From positions 51,474 through 115,473 of the forward strand of contig UZAN01039697.1 of assembly GCA_900618425.1 (NCBI GenBank): a DNA stretch of 64,000 bases, written 5' to 3'. The number at the start of each line of letters is the position of its first letter. Position 1 is the stretch's first letter. The DNA comes from Echinostoma caproni (Eukaryota > Platyhelminthes > Trematoda > Plagiorchiida > Echinostomatidae). The notes beneath the pieces are model-generated. The model was not told where the DNA came from. It searched no databases and saw only the letters and a program-made list of their open reading frames with translations. Shown one piece after another: positions 24,620-37,200 of this stretch. The position numbers and the translations under genes were made by a program.

Positions 24620-26673
24620 GTAAGTTGATGCTCATTTTTGACGCTCGAACACTTTTGCATGGATCACGTGCTTTTGTGTCATGCAACTTGCATGAGTTCA
24701 GATTGCCTATGCTTGATGTGAACACCCTGAGAAGAAGAGAAAAAGGGCGACTAAATTGGAATAACAAAAAAGACTTAGTTTGCTTCGTGTGATTGACAAA
24801 AGAGCCTTATAGAGTTTGTAACCTTTTAGCTCACAAAAATTAAAATTGCGTGCCTTATTCTTTTCGATGCACCCCATGCAATGATAGCAAATATTTTGAG
24901 GCAAACGTTTGCGATATCCGAAAGTGGTATGCTTTTTAAACGGTGTAATGTCACTTTGTGTGTGCCTTGGAACAATGCGAACTTTGGGCAGGAGTACGAT
25001 TGTTGGATGGACACTGCAACAAAAGCAATCCCACTGACATTTCGTTGCTTTTATAACATGGTTAATGCAAAATGTTTATTGAATCAGATAATAATGCAAT
25101 AATAATACAATTCCTATAAATTTTGTTAATAAAAGAACGTTTATTCATTTAAGTGTTAACTACCACTAATAACTTTGGTGATTGTTATCCGGATTCAACT
25201 CACAGTATAATGATACTGACCATCAAAAAGCGTAATATAGTGAACCGAACTTTGCTGACCGCTGCTAAACTGATAACACATACAGAGTAAAGGAGAATGT
25301 GTAAGAAGGATAGGGACGGGAAAAGAAAGCGATCCCATATGGTCAATGCACAGTGCAAACAGTCCAACTCTGCATACACACTGTTTCAAGCAGTCTAGAC
25401 TGACTATATGTGACACCAAGATCGCCACACTGTCCGTTTACAAATAAACCTCCGAATATAAGAGAAAACAAAGAAGAGAATAACTGCATTTTTGTAGATT
25501 CATCCTCTGGCTTTTAAATCACAGTTTATATCACAATGTTTAATGTGAAAACGTCCATTGAAGAAAGATACGGCGAAAAAATTTAAAAAAACCATTGCAA
25601 TTCAACTACCGATTAGGCTTACATTTCGGTCGTTGGGCACATTTCTGCTATTCTTTCGAGGACATATTCTACAACTTCCGTTTTTAGTGAAGCGTCCAGA
25701 AAGGAGTTTCAGATTCAGTCACTTAGAAAACAAATCAAATGACGTTTCACTGATATGCTCACGGATAAATGATGAACCATGGGTTCAGAAATTGACAGAT
25801 TTTCTTAACTATTTACGCATGTTTTTTTAGTTTGGCTCAGAAATTGTTTCAGCTGAATGAGTGCATGTCCGTACAGTAGCTGGATGAATGTGTTTATATT
25901 GTGGATTCATTTTGTATAAGTTGCTTTGATTTGTCGAGTTCAAACCATATTTTAGAAAAAGCTTTCTGGTAAGGTATTGTGAAAAAATTGGTCAGTCAAA
26001 AATTGAATTGTATTAGCAGCGGTTTTACCCGTGACTGTCCTATCGTGTATGCTAAGCAGCTCAACATGGAAATACACCATGATATAAGCACGCTATATTT
26101 TACAAAGGTTTCTTCAAGCATACTGAAAGATTTCACTAAAGATTAAGAAACTCACAAAATGTACAAGGTTACGGTAGCGCCCGAAGAGTGAGTACATCAT
26201 GTAATATCCAATAGCACTCAAAGGTACGTCGACGTCGTTCACATATTTTCACATGACAAGCATGGTATATCAAAGTACGTCTATCGGTACAAGATCCTCA
26301 ATAAACCTTTCTCCTGCGAAAGTCGACACTGAGAAATTCGGATATCTCCTTTCACATGGAGATCATAGCATATTTTGGATATTTGGATGCACAATTTCGT
26401 AATTTATGCTTGAGAAATTGGTACTGGTTTTGTGTCATCAGGTCTTGCTAGAAGCAATTACAATTCATCCGTTCAATTTAATACGAGAGATGATGAGAAA
26501 AGCCTTACGAAAACCCTCAATGTTTCATGTCTGAATTTATAAGATTGTAATACGAGGAAGTATATTAATTGTTCGTAATTGTAATTTAACGGCACAGTAG
26601 GGTTGTTATCAACTCTTGCGTCTATCAGAACACTCAAGCGTAAAACATTTATCTTCCTTCTTTCTGTAAATAG

Positions 26674-26739
26674 GCTGGCGATCTGCCTGGTGCAGATACC
26701 ATAAGACGTTCCAGTTTAAATGTGATTAGCGATCTTTTG
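26674..26739 (+). CDS. SCYL2: Probable SCYL2 tail exon with SLNVISDLL motif
   Basis: This 66-nt exon has a strong acceptor (tttctgtaaatag) and donor (TTG|GTAAGC) and is phase 0 at both ends. It encodes AGDLPGADTIRRSSLNVIS followed by DLL. The acidic-leucine ending resembles short clathrin or adaptor binding motifs found in SCYL2 tails, but this is a suggestion from pattern only. The exon after it is not established. Confidence 0.6.
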
Positions 26740-28167
26740 GTAAGCCCCCAGCTCTCTCTCAGTTTTCGCGGCTGCATTGTCTCATTTCCTGTTTAGAAGT
26801 TCAGTTTTTCTTTCCATACGTATTTTTTCCTTCCCATTCATCCATTTGTACGTGTATGCACATCCGAGTGATTACTGCATTATGACCGTATAGCAACGGA
26901 TAGATATTCGTGTCCGCACACATGCATATAGTTGGGTAGTAATCGACGTCTTACTAATTACCCCCTTCTCTCACAGTTATCGTTGTCGTTTTAATTTTTC
27001 ATTACTTCCGCTTCTTCGTGGTTGCTTAGTAATTCTTCATGCAATATGACATCTATTTTTACCTCCGAACACACAAACACCCATAACTGCAGAAAATTCG
27101 CATTCTATTTATTACCTCTTAGAGTGTTCTACGTGTTATCACAAAACGTATTGGTGTAGATGAATGTAAAGCTGTTTTTTATTGCACACGCATATACATG
27201 GCGGCATCTATATATATGCTTATCTCTATAGAGAGCACTACATCAGTAGTATGCACTGCATATAATTCAACGGTTTGCATGAATCCGTTGGGCGTAATCC
27301 CCAATCAAAAAAAAATCTCCATCGTTTTTGTTTTTCGTCTTTTCTCTTTTCAGTCAGCAACAATCAGGCGCGTCATTTGACCACTGCACGGACCGGGATT
27401 GACCTCTCACCATGTCCTTCTTGTTGAAACAAACAGACCTTATAGTTCTGTCCACATTGATAACCACAGCTATGTACAAAGATGGGGCAATTTGTAGAAT
27501 TCCAGGCCCGACCAATCCATCCTATCATTGATTTGACCCACTTGATACAGACCGAGAAACGTTTACTATGAACCTTCACTCATTCACAATGCTCATTCAT
27601 TGCACACTGATATATATCTTATTTCAAACAACATATATCGAACAGTGTTTGGGGCGCTTGCGTTGACCGATAAGCTTTTTGAACGTGTATAAACGGGGAA
27701 GAAAACTCTGTCGTTATATGCCCGCTTGAAATGCAGTCATTACTCGGGAAGTAATGCAAAAGCACGAATATACTTGCGATATTTTTGAGGAAAATTATCA
27801 GAAAAATCAAATAGTTCCTTGGTGCTTATTTTGAAACATCGTCTACCTACACCCCCGACAGATCAAACAGGATCTAAATCTGTATTTCCTGCGGAGACAA
27901 ACTAGAAGCCTGTCTAATTTTCATAAACCAGAATATTCCTGTTTGGTTACTTAATTTCATGACCTTTTGTGAATTATGCAATGATATGTTTTTTGACTTC
28001 ATTTTGTGAACATGTCAGAACATTATCACGAGAGCGTTTATTGTATTGTTTCCAGAACATCTATCATGTTCCAGAGTACATAATATCTCTACCGATGGAG
28101 TTCTTCTCATGAAAGTGTACTAACAACAATAAATACAACCAATTACTTAACGTATCTCTTTCTACAG

Positions 28168-28311
28168 AATTCCAACCTAGTCCGGACGTGTCACATTCAA
28201 AAGACACAGATCATTATGCTCGCACTTACCCAGAAGTTCCGAACACGACGGAAACTCATGAAGGCAAATAAAAGGGTTATTTTAGGAAAGATGAAAAATA
28301 CTTGCTTTTGA
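28168..28311 (+). CDS. Candidate terminal exon of the SCYL2 gene
   Basis: A good acceptor (tatctctttctacag) is followed, in the phase-0 frame required by the 26739 donor, by 47 open codons and a TGA at 28309. The peptide begins NSNLVRTCHIQKTQ and is strongly basic afterwards. No homology is recognised and an open run of this length can arise by chance in this DNA. No clear polyadenylation signal follows closely. It is listed only as the nearest possible 3' end. Confidence 0.25.
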   Translation, partial: NSNLVRTCHIQKTQIIMLALTQKFRTRRKLMKANKRVILGKMKNTCF

Positions 28312-28679
28312 GACTCCTTCCCAGATGTTTGCTGAATTTACCATCACTTCGGGGATTTCCTTCACACATAGGCACAAGAATGCATCTTTAACCGAAGGGC
28401 TAGAACTTATCTCATTGCCGAATTGCGTCCGCTGAGAGCATCAAACAGTTTAGAACGGTTTATTTTGGACAAACAGGAACTGGTTAAAAGTTGTTAAACA
28501 TAATTAAGCAATACTAAATGTATTAGGAAACGATGCTAGAGGTAGTCAACCGAAAAAAAACCAACAACGTAAACGTGCTATATTACATGCGGTAGAGGTA
28601 CCTTTTGTGAGAAAAAAATATGATCGGGATAAATCTTGTTGCAATTCCCTACCAATTACCGATTGCAGGGATCCATCTG

Positions 28680-29200
28680 CTAAACAAGAAGGGCGTAAGG
28701 ATCATTGCTGAGATACGACAAGATAGCTGCTTTGAAAGAAGGTCCTGGAGGATCCTTTTTCCTCAGATTGGTCGATGGCATTAAAGCAACAAGGACATTA
28801 AGAATAAAATGAAGGAAGTAATTCAAAAAAGCCACAAATCTCTGATGACTCCTGAACGACGCTGAAACAGGGCAGTCAGGGATTGATTGCATTAACCTGT
28901 CAGAGACCAGTTACCGTTGATATCTATGAGGTGACAACAAATTCTAATGAGTGAAAAATAGGAGACGCATTTATCTGGATTGAGGTATATGTTATGTTCA
29001 GATAAACAGCAGACGATTGCAATTTTCATTCTCTTCACTGATTACAATGAGAAAGTCATCAATATTTAAAACAGCAAAAGCTTTTTACTCGCAACTCCTG
29101 ATTCTTACAGTATGATGAGGTCCAGCCTGCATTTCTTAGGACAGAAAAAAATACAGAGAAACTTATGGATGCCAAAAGTATTTTTACTGTTGTTGGTCTA
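28680..29200 (-). mobile_element. Gypsy-type LTR retrotransposon pol fragment (RT to RNase H), broken
   Basis: On the - strand an RT catalytic block reads VLNIDDFLIVISEENENCNR (about 28990-29050), the usual YxDDxL core with Ile-Asp-Asp. It is followed, after shifts, by an NPDKC block. Next comes the connection to RNase H, with SHQRFVAFLNYFLHFILNV and STNLRKKD...SFKAAILSYLSNDPYAL (28690-28850). Stops and frameshifts are frequent. No LTRs could be delimited. Confidence 0.75.
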
Positions 29201-29464
29201 CCGATATCTATGAGCGGTCCTTCACAAGTTCATGTTCGGATTGAAGTCAGCGACAGCACAGACTATAAAAATGTCATGAATTACAGTCCAGGAATTGTAG
29301 CACTAAACAGATGACAACAATCGATACACTGACACTATCCCTCATTCGATTTAAATACCTTGTTAAAACTAGAGAACCCGTATTTGTTTGATTAACTAAC
29401 GCTTCTGAGTTAACGCACATACTCGAATGTTGCTTTTCCAACAGCAAAATTGTATAGGTTATAT

Positions 29465-29481
29465 NNNNNNTGGGGGGGGGG
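29465..29481. other. Small assembly gap (6 N) next to a poly-G run
   Basis: Six undetermined bases are followed by t and ten g. The homopolymer probably caused the gap. Confidence 0.95.
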
Positions 29482-29684
29482 TTTCGAAGTGAGGGTGTAA
29501 TACTGAACTTCACAAGTAACGTTCCCGTTAGATGTCAGCATTATTGTTATTGACAGGATTTCTAGTTTTAAAGAAAAAGGGTTGGGTAGGCATAATGTGT
29601 TCACTGACGAAAATGTGTCGGGAGATGTTTGTCAATCCGTTTGATTCAGTGAATACACAGTTATGTTCGACATCGATCGCCAAG

Positions 29685-30080
29685 TCAAATGCCTAAGACC
29701 CCAAAAACGAGGATTATGTATCTCTCATAGGCAAATGTTAACGAAAATGGCGAGCACAGACCGGAGGTGTGAGGCTGCTGACCATGCGTTTGCACTGGAG
29801 AGTCGCTCATCCATTGTACAATGAAAAGAAACGCGCGGGGATTGTGTTTGTAAGGCAAAAGTGGGATATTACCGATTTCGTTGATGGCGATGATCAAGTA
29901 ATTCCCAGCTTTGAAATCGTTGCAGCCATAGCGATGGCAACCGTGAGTAGCGCCATTGAGAGCCGTCTGCATTACTGACTGACCCAAACTTTGCACAGGA
30001 TATTGGGTTGAAAAGTACGCCACTGTTTGCATCTGGCCCCGTAACTACCGTGATATCAGTAAAGTTCAGACGTTCCACAT
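29685..30080. other. Unidentified block open in several frames
   Basis: Two - strand frames (29685-30032, 115 codons; 29869-30078) and one + strand frame (29769-29978) are open over the same bases, with GC content above the surroundings. The - frame carries DITVVTGPDANSGVLFNPIS; the + frame carries FVRQKWDITDFVDGDDQVIP. No family is recognised. It might be part of the neighbouring Gypsy element or another decayed repeat. Confidence 0.25.
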
Positions 30081-30914
30081 GATAAGCATGTATGTGAGCT
30101 TCTGCATGAGCGTTGACATAGGGAACGAGAAATTTATTTTTGTGCGGTTGGGGACTGCAGAAAGTTTTAATGTGCAGGGGGTGATCTATTTAGATCCAAA
30201 GACAATGAGTGACACATTTTTAGTCAGATTTCCATCCAGGACTGTTGTCTGTGTCCACAGTAAGTTTCTTGGAGAGAAGAGAGCAACTGAAATTTGCTAG
30301 AATGAAAAGGTGAGACGGTGGAAGATGGTTCGTTCATGAATTCCGAAGAATGACAGCGCCAATCTTTCGAGAGCTCAGTAAATGTACCGTAAGAGCTGGG
30401 CTTCAAGCTGTTGGATATTGACGAACAGAATGTAAATTGTGTTTTTGTTATGATACTTCAACTTGGCTAAGTGGCTTGCTTTATAGCGTCCCAAGGGTCG
30501 TGAGGGAGAATTGAATGGATTAGTTCTAAAACCTCCTCCGAAAAACGCTTGAAGGCAAAATGTACAAAATATCAAAACGCGAAGGATGATGGGTTGCTGT
30601 GGTTGATACGGAGAGTCTTCTCATTTTCAGTGACAATTCAGATTTGGCATTTACAACAGTGCGGGAGTATGCTTTCGTTAGCGAACATTCCAAGCCCTCG
30701 AGGTCATCGGATAGCGCGAGCCAGAAACAGTTCGTGAAAAAGTTAATTTCAAAATAAAATGGCAATAAAATGAACTCATCAGCGAAGCTTTGAGATTGGT
30801 GAATTCCATCAACGGAAAAATAATTTCAGGTACAGGTTTACCTATTTAAGACACTATATAGTTTTGAGCAATTCCCTAATACACCAATAAAAGAGATAAT
30901 CAGTGGGATGCACT

Positions 30915-31225
30915 TCAGCTAATGGAGAATGCTTCACATTTTGTTCCGACATTTACAAAAACGAAGGAAGACAGCTTTTCGTTACATATGTGGTCAAAGA
31001 ACAAGTCCAAGGATAAAAAGCGATGACCAGTTACGAGATGGTAGGAAACTTGTGAATAGTGACATAGAAAACGTTCAGTGAGTTGCAGACGTACCGAGTT
31101 CCTTTTTATCCTACTTGTTCCAGTGCTGAAACAATTGGCTGAATGTATGATGGAGCAATCAGTGCACATAGCTCCACAGGAACAGGTAAATGAGTACACA
31201 GAAGGAGTCTGCGCAAACTGCCCTT
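30915..31225 (-). mobile_element. Penelope-like element fragment D, GIY-YIG part only
   Basis: The - strand frame reads SVYSFTCSCGAMCTDCS (about 31150-31205), the Cys-rich start of the Penelope GIY-YIG nuclease. It then reads VSYHLVTGHRFLSLD (about 31000-31050), matching the SAI-HL-TGH block near its end. RT sequence is absent and the middle is degraded. Confidence 0.65.
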
Positions 31226-31259
31226 GATTCGAGAAAAGCACCATTAGTTTGATTGGGAA

Positions 31260-34200
31260 TACAAATTACAGTTTACTCAATAAACCCTTCTTGACCGCCG
31301 ATTTGTTTGAAAACCACTCTTCAAAAATGAAGCTCGTCATCCTCAGTGTCTGTCCTGCATATGTTCTCTGCTTTGTCAACCAAGCAACATTGTGTATATA
31401 ACTTATGTTGCAGTGAGACAAATCTATGGGAACGTATATGTTTTTCGATCTATGTAACTACATAAATGTATCACTCCGGCGGCTTGGGGATGACTTTTTA
31501 TACACAAGGCTGTTTTCTTTTTCTTACTTTTTGAAGAAAAGTGCTGCCCTCCTTTATGGTAAACAAATTGTGCGCACATCTCTACTTACCACACACAGTT
31601 CATCCCTGATGTTTCGTTAACCACTGAAGCGCTGTTTAAATCATTTTGGGTTTCCTATGCACAATGAATTCATCAATGAAGTTAACAATCCATGGTTTAA
31701 TTAACCATAACAACAAAGGTAGCAAATTCAATAAAGATCATAGAATGTTTTTGTGCTATTCTTTGACTATGTCTCCATGTATTTACTTGTAACGGACTGT
31801 CCAAATGTTTCTTAAATATGGTTGAGTCAATATACATGTGTCAGTCAAGGATTTCCTAAGTATACACAGTATTGATCTTTTCTGGGAAGATTTTATTATT
31901 TCTAATTTCAAATTATTTTGTGTTTCAGGAAACAAATTGATTTTTGCAGACAATTTTTGAAATCAACATACGGATTTATGATCTTTCTGAGTTGATTTAA
32001 TGTGGCCTTCCGCTAGTTCCCCATGATTGGCATGGGAAAATTGCCAGTGACAATGGCTAATCAATGAACAGGATATTCACGATCAACGTTTTTATTTATG
32101 TACGCCTGTTTACAAAAGTATGATTGCTTAGTTCCAAACTAATTATCATAACAAACATCTGTGTTGCAAAATTCGACCGCTTGCTGAGTGCATAACTCAT
32201 GGATAGGCATAACGCAAAAATAGCTCAGTGTCTGTTATATTCGTTTCTGTTTTACGTTGCGGTAAATATGCACAGATGGTTCCCATTCAGGCGTTTTTAT
32301 CCATTTCAAGTCAATTGATCATCACGTTTGCATTATTAAAGATTAGGCTAGATACATAAATACGCACAATCTGAGTAATCTACGATGTATGCAGAGTGAT
32401 GCATCGTATTTTATCGAGTGGTGATACATGTTTTTCGAATACCATGTACTTATCAGTAAATGTATATATAAGTCTTCTTGGTTAAAACCAATTGGTCAAT
32501 TAAAAAATTACAAACAATTTTCTTATTAGAATGTGCTATGCTTGCCTACATAGCTATACTTCGTTCAATGTAGATTTTTCACAGATTATTATCATCAGCG
32601 TTATAAAACCTTATACATATTATACATACCGGAATGGAATAACTAACCGGGTGGTTCAGGTTAATTTATAAATATTTGGAGTAGGTCCTGTCCTATTCAT
32701 GTTTGTAGTATTGCCCAGGGCAACAGCCGTGGCATGGTCTAGCGTATAAGACATGAGTAATCAATGTTATGAAAAACGGTTGCTGAAACCAAACATCAAA
32801 GTTATGGTTTTCGACGTAAGCTGATTGCTCGATACAAGAATCCTCACTAGGGACGAGACGAGAAGTGTGAAAAAACACTACCCGCCAGGTTTTGATGTTC
32901 ACATCGTAACTCGATGTGATTCAGTGCATTTAGAAGGGAAAGAACATTGCTTAAAATAAGTTTGTCCAAAATCTTTTCTCCATAAAGCCACTACATTCAC
33001 TATAATTAATCAAAGAAATAGGAAAACTTCCTCCTCCTAAGCTGTTGTACCCATTTCCAAGGACGACGACTTTCTAATAATTATGACACAGACGTCAAAA
33101 TGGCTCAATGTATTGATGCACTAATTCGAATGCGGTGCAAACTTACTCCCAATGTGCCTCAATACCACTAGAAATAGCAGGTCGGTAGTTCTCTTCTCTC
33201 TGTCAAGAACAATTAGATTCCAGTGACTTCAGAGCTTCTTGAATATTTATGCTCATTAACACCATTGCAATTAATCAGCGGTTCATAATGCGTTCCCAAA
33301 ACGTCAATGATTGGAGAGATCACCATTGAAGACTGAGGTCGCCATGCGGATTTTTTATCAAACATCATCATCTGAACGCGTTTTATTGGAATGTAGACAC
33401 AAGCTCTGTTCAGACCATTCAATCTGTGTTTGTCATGTCACTACGTTGAACTAAACAGATCTGCATGAAAAATGTATTGTAAGAAAATAAAAGCTATTCT
33501 ATAGAATGTTTTAATGAGTTCACTAGTTAAAATGGTAACTGTTAAAGAAAGGTTCGAAAGTGTAAGTATTATTTTATTGTTGTTTTCTTTTCTTTTTTGA
33601 AGTTTTAAACTTTTTGATTGCAATATCGCGCGCAACATCTTCCGCCAACGTGCCAGAATCATGCTAGCCTCTTATAAAATAGTTGTTTATTTTCTTTAAA
33701 AAAACTGAAATAATGCTCGCTGTTTTCGGACTCTAGTGAGTGATTTTCAAAACAGAACCATTTTACAATCTATAAAAGATCCGGGAATTTCCATACGGGG
33801 CACATTACTCGTGAGCAATCCAACTGGATGTTTGTCGTTTCATTCTAAAGTGGCATTAAATTATGAAATGCTCAAGCCATCGCCTTGTTGTATTTTCAAA
33901 TCAGACACCTACAAAAAAGCAAGACAAGCCTGCTAAATCTTCCCTGTCACAGTCATGCATATTAAACCTGATTCAATTGGACATAAATTTCTTTAAACAA
34001 CCTTCAGTTGAGCATATAACAGTCTACAAGCTTTCAGAAAGCCTAACTGGTGCAAAAGTTTAGTCTGCTAGGCAGCTGATAACCACTTTGAAACACAACA
34101 AGCACCAGAGCAGCTTTACATTCATTCGACCAGAACCATACTTAGTCAAGTGCGAATGCTACGGAAAAACTCAGACAAAATATAAATACCAATGGCTGAG

Positions 34201-37200
34201 GTCGCTGTCGTTGTTGTGGATTTTGTAACAAATCTGGGTAAATGGTATCAATAAATCAATACAAGAGGCTATAAACGCTACGCAGCATTGTCAAAGTATT
34301 TCATGTGAAAGCACTGAATTAACTACTCATCAAGTATTTCTAGTAAAATCATGACAGTAGATATCGGCTGGTTTGAAAGTTCACAATTTGTTTACATTAT
34401 TTAGATCAGCAAATTTATTCCACGTCATCGGCATCGCGGCACTGGTAGATTGTTGTTGAAATCTAATGCATTGTCATGAATGTTTCGTAGCCATGCCCAG
34501 CACCACGATGAAAACCCCTAGCCTTTGGCATAACTGATTTCATAGGCCTCTTTCTCTCAATTAACAGCCCGAATAGTTCGTAATCATGTTTATAATTGTT
34601 TTCAGTGTAAAATGCAATGGGTACTAGATTAAGATTTTTGGTGTTTTATTTTGAACATGCTTTCTTTCTTTTACAGTTTACGCTTCGTTGAAATTATTAT
34701 GAAATCTCGGATTCGGGCCATCGTTACATGCAGTAAGATGCATCAGAGCAAATGATTATTGAAAATGAATGAATTTTACTTACAATACTCTCAAGGTCAA
34801 CTATCGATGGTACTAATTTTCCAAATCAGCATTTTCCTTTTGTGTATGTTAGCGAGTCCATTTTTATAAAACTTCATTTCCACAACAAGGACTGCCAATC
34901 GAACTCATGCTAAACAACCGAATGTTCTGATAGACATATGGGTTATTTTCCAATAAAAGACAAACCTACATTGTTTGGAAATATTTTGGCAAAGCTCATA
35001 TAATTGTCTACGTGATTTTAACTTGTAAGGAGCTGTGGTAAAACCTCAAACGGTATTCACAGCTACAATCTTGTTTTAAAATACAAGCTGTATTTAAAAA
35101 ACAACTATATCTCTACGCAACTGCCGAAGTTCCATTCGTAGTAATCAAAGGCCGATTCTGTCCAAGAGATTTTGCAGAAACATTAGATACTTAACAAGAC
35201 AGTCAGCTTGGCCTGGCATACGTTAGAATTATCACATATGGACGGAACGTACTGGCTCAATATGAGCCTGAATATGTCCTCAAGTTTCCACTGTACAAAC
35301 GTTCACGTTCTGCTACTCCTTTACCAATTAAAAGTATAGCATTTTCCACCGTTTATTCATCAGCAAGTTTGTTAACTTTACTATGCCTTGCTAAACCTTT
35401 TGCTGAAGCTATACTTGCACTATCACCATCTCTAGCCGTGAGAAGCGTCACTGCAACATTAATACATTTTTTAATTCCATCCAATAATAGAAAATTAAAG
35501 ATACTGCAATTTTCACTAAATATTGCTTTCCACAGGAAATATTCAACCTTTTCTTGGGCTAGATGAATTTTGATTGTCGATTGACTGAAAGCAACTTTGG
35601 CATCTTTCCGATCAAGCTGACTAGAACCAGGAAAACCTTAGTAAAACGTTTATCCGTAAACACAGTCATATTGCTGAAAACTCAAGTACATAATAATTTT
35701 CATATCTGGCATTTCTGTAAGCATATCTTTGAGTTATTACCGAAAGGCAAATTTAGAGAAACTCCCTAACGCACTTCAGCTGAATACCGACTGGACACGT
35801 TTCAAGTCTACCATCAGTAGCAAGTTTTAGCATAGACATTCTAAATAAGATTTCTCTCTAACCAGGAAAATAAAAGTTACTTATTTTGAGCAAGAGACTT
35901 CTAAGCGTTATCCTTATAAACGCAGTGATAATGGATAAATGGGTGGAAAGTCAGAAATCTGAAAAGTGGAAATTACCCAATCACACACGGTTCACGTTCA
36001 AAAGGTGTAAATCACCATTTGCCGTCACGGAGGTTGTTCGTTCCCAAATTTGCTGTCAAAATGACCCGCCGTTTCGGGTTCTTTTCATAAAATAACAGGC
36101 CTTCCTTAAGCGTTTTATCTTGCCTGATACTTATTTTACAACCATGTACTGGATAACAGAAAGAAAAACGGATTATCACTGTTTTTTTTCATCAGTAATT
36201 ATTGGTGTAGTTTAAAGTTAACTAGTCATTCATACTTTCCACTGAATCTGTTCTCTAGGAATTTAACAGTACACAAACAGAAACAAAAAAAGGAGTGGTG
36301 AGGAAATGGTGGTTGCACAAAGTGATCGTGACAAAGAAAACCCTGTGCCAGTTGATGAAAACAGTGATGAAAAGACTTTCTGCGCATTGATTGGATTAAG
36401 CTACAAAATCTATTGCATATTGTTGGGAGTTTATCAGTACACTAAACTGCACACGCAATGTGACTTATCGCTTTTCAAGTTTGATAGTTTTTCCAGGTAT
36501 TTCAAGTGCTAAATTGGATGTCTTTTGTGAAGCAGTGCACAATAAGAAGGGGGGTTACTGAATTACTTTTCAAGTCAGCATGATCACATTCGTCTATGAC
36601 ACAATAAGGATGAAACCTATTGTATAATTTGGCTTCATTCAAGTTGCATGAGTTCACTAACGAGTAAACGTGAATAAACGTGTTCTAACAAAATTGCGTG
36701 ACATGCGCACCCTATTTCATTCCTATCAAGGCAGTTCCGCAACGTCACCAGTGCGTTTGACTTGCGAGTAACCAGATCTTGGTTAGCGGAGTTAGACAAA
36801 CCGAGACCGGTGTGCGTGGTGCTTTAGCAGACAAGTGCTAATTGAATCGGTCGTTCCTATAGCACGAAGCCTAACTCTTTTACTCTGGTTAGACAGAAAA
36901 CGTTTGTGATTGCAGAGCAGGCATCGATCAGGTGTCCAAATTCAACCGATAAAGCTGTCTCGCAACTTTAGACGGTCTCACTCAGAGTGTGAACCAATAA
37001 AATCTGTCAGAAGAAATTCAGATTGATTGTACATTACTTTATTGTTCGTAAATGAACTAGTGAAAAGCATTTTCTCATGCCACGTAAGGTGGGGTTCTTT
37101 CTTCAATTGAATTCTGTGAGAAAAATAGTTCTTCTCACATCCGTGTATCCTGTAAATGTTCACTAATTCACCACTCAAGGTTGAAGACAATAGTATATAT

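Larger units (their letters stand above)
1004..26739 (+). other. SCYL2: SCYL2 orthologue, 3' part of the gene (span of recognised exons)
   Basis: Nine exons are placed in order on the + strand and their splice phases agree at every junction (1/1, 0/0, 2/2, 1/1, 1/1, 1/1, 0/0, 0/0). The first three translate to the conserved HEAT-repeat block of SCYL2, a catalytically weak or inactive SCY1-family kinase that in animals acts with clathrin and AP adaptors at endosomes and the trans-Golgi. The N-terminal kinase domain and earlier HEAT exons are not in the window. The downstream exons encode a low-complexity Ser/Arg-rich tail that I assign to this gene only by strand, order and phase. Introns run from about 0.6 to 9.8 kb. 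The stop codon was not found with confidence, so the gene may extend past this span. Confidence 0.7.

Noticed and set aside
18786..26739. Sodium-channel domain I-II linker as identity of the Ser/Arg-rich exons
   Set aside because: Some RRHS and GSPF wording is reminiscent, but no channel membrane exon was found on either side, and the exons follow SCYL2 exons in phase.
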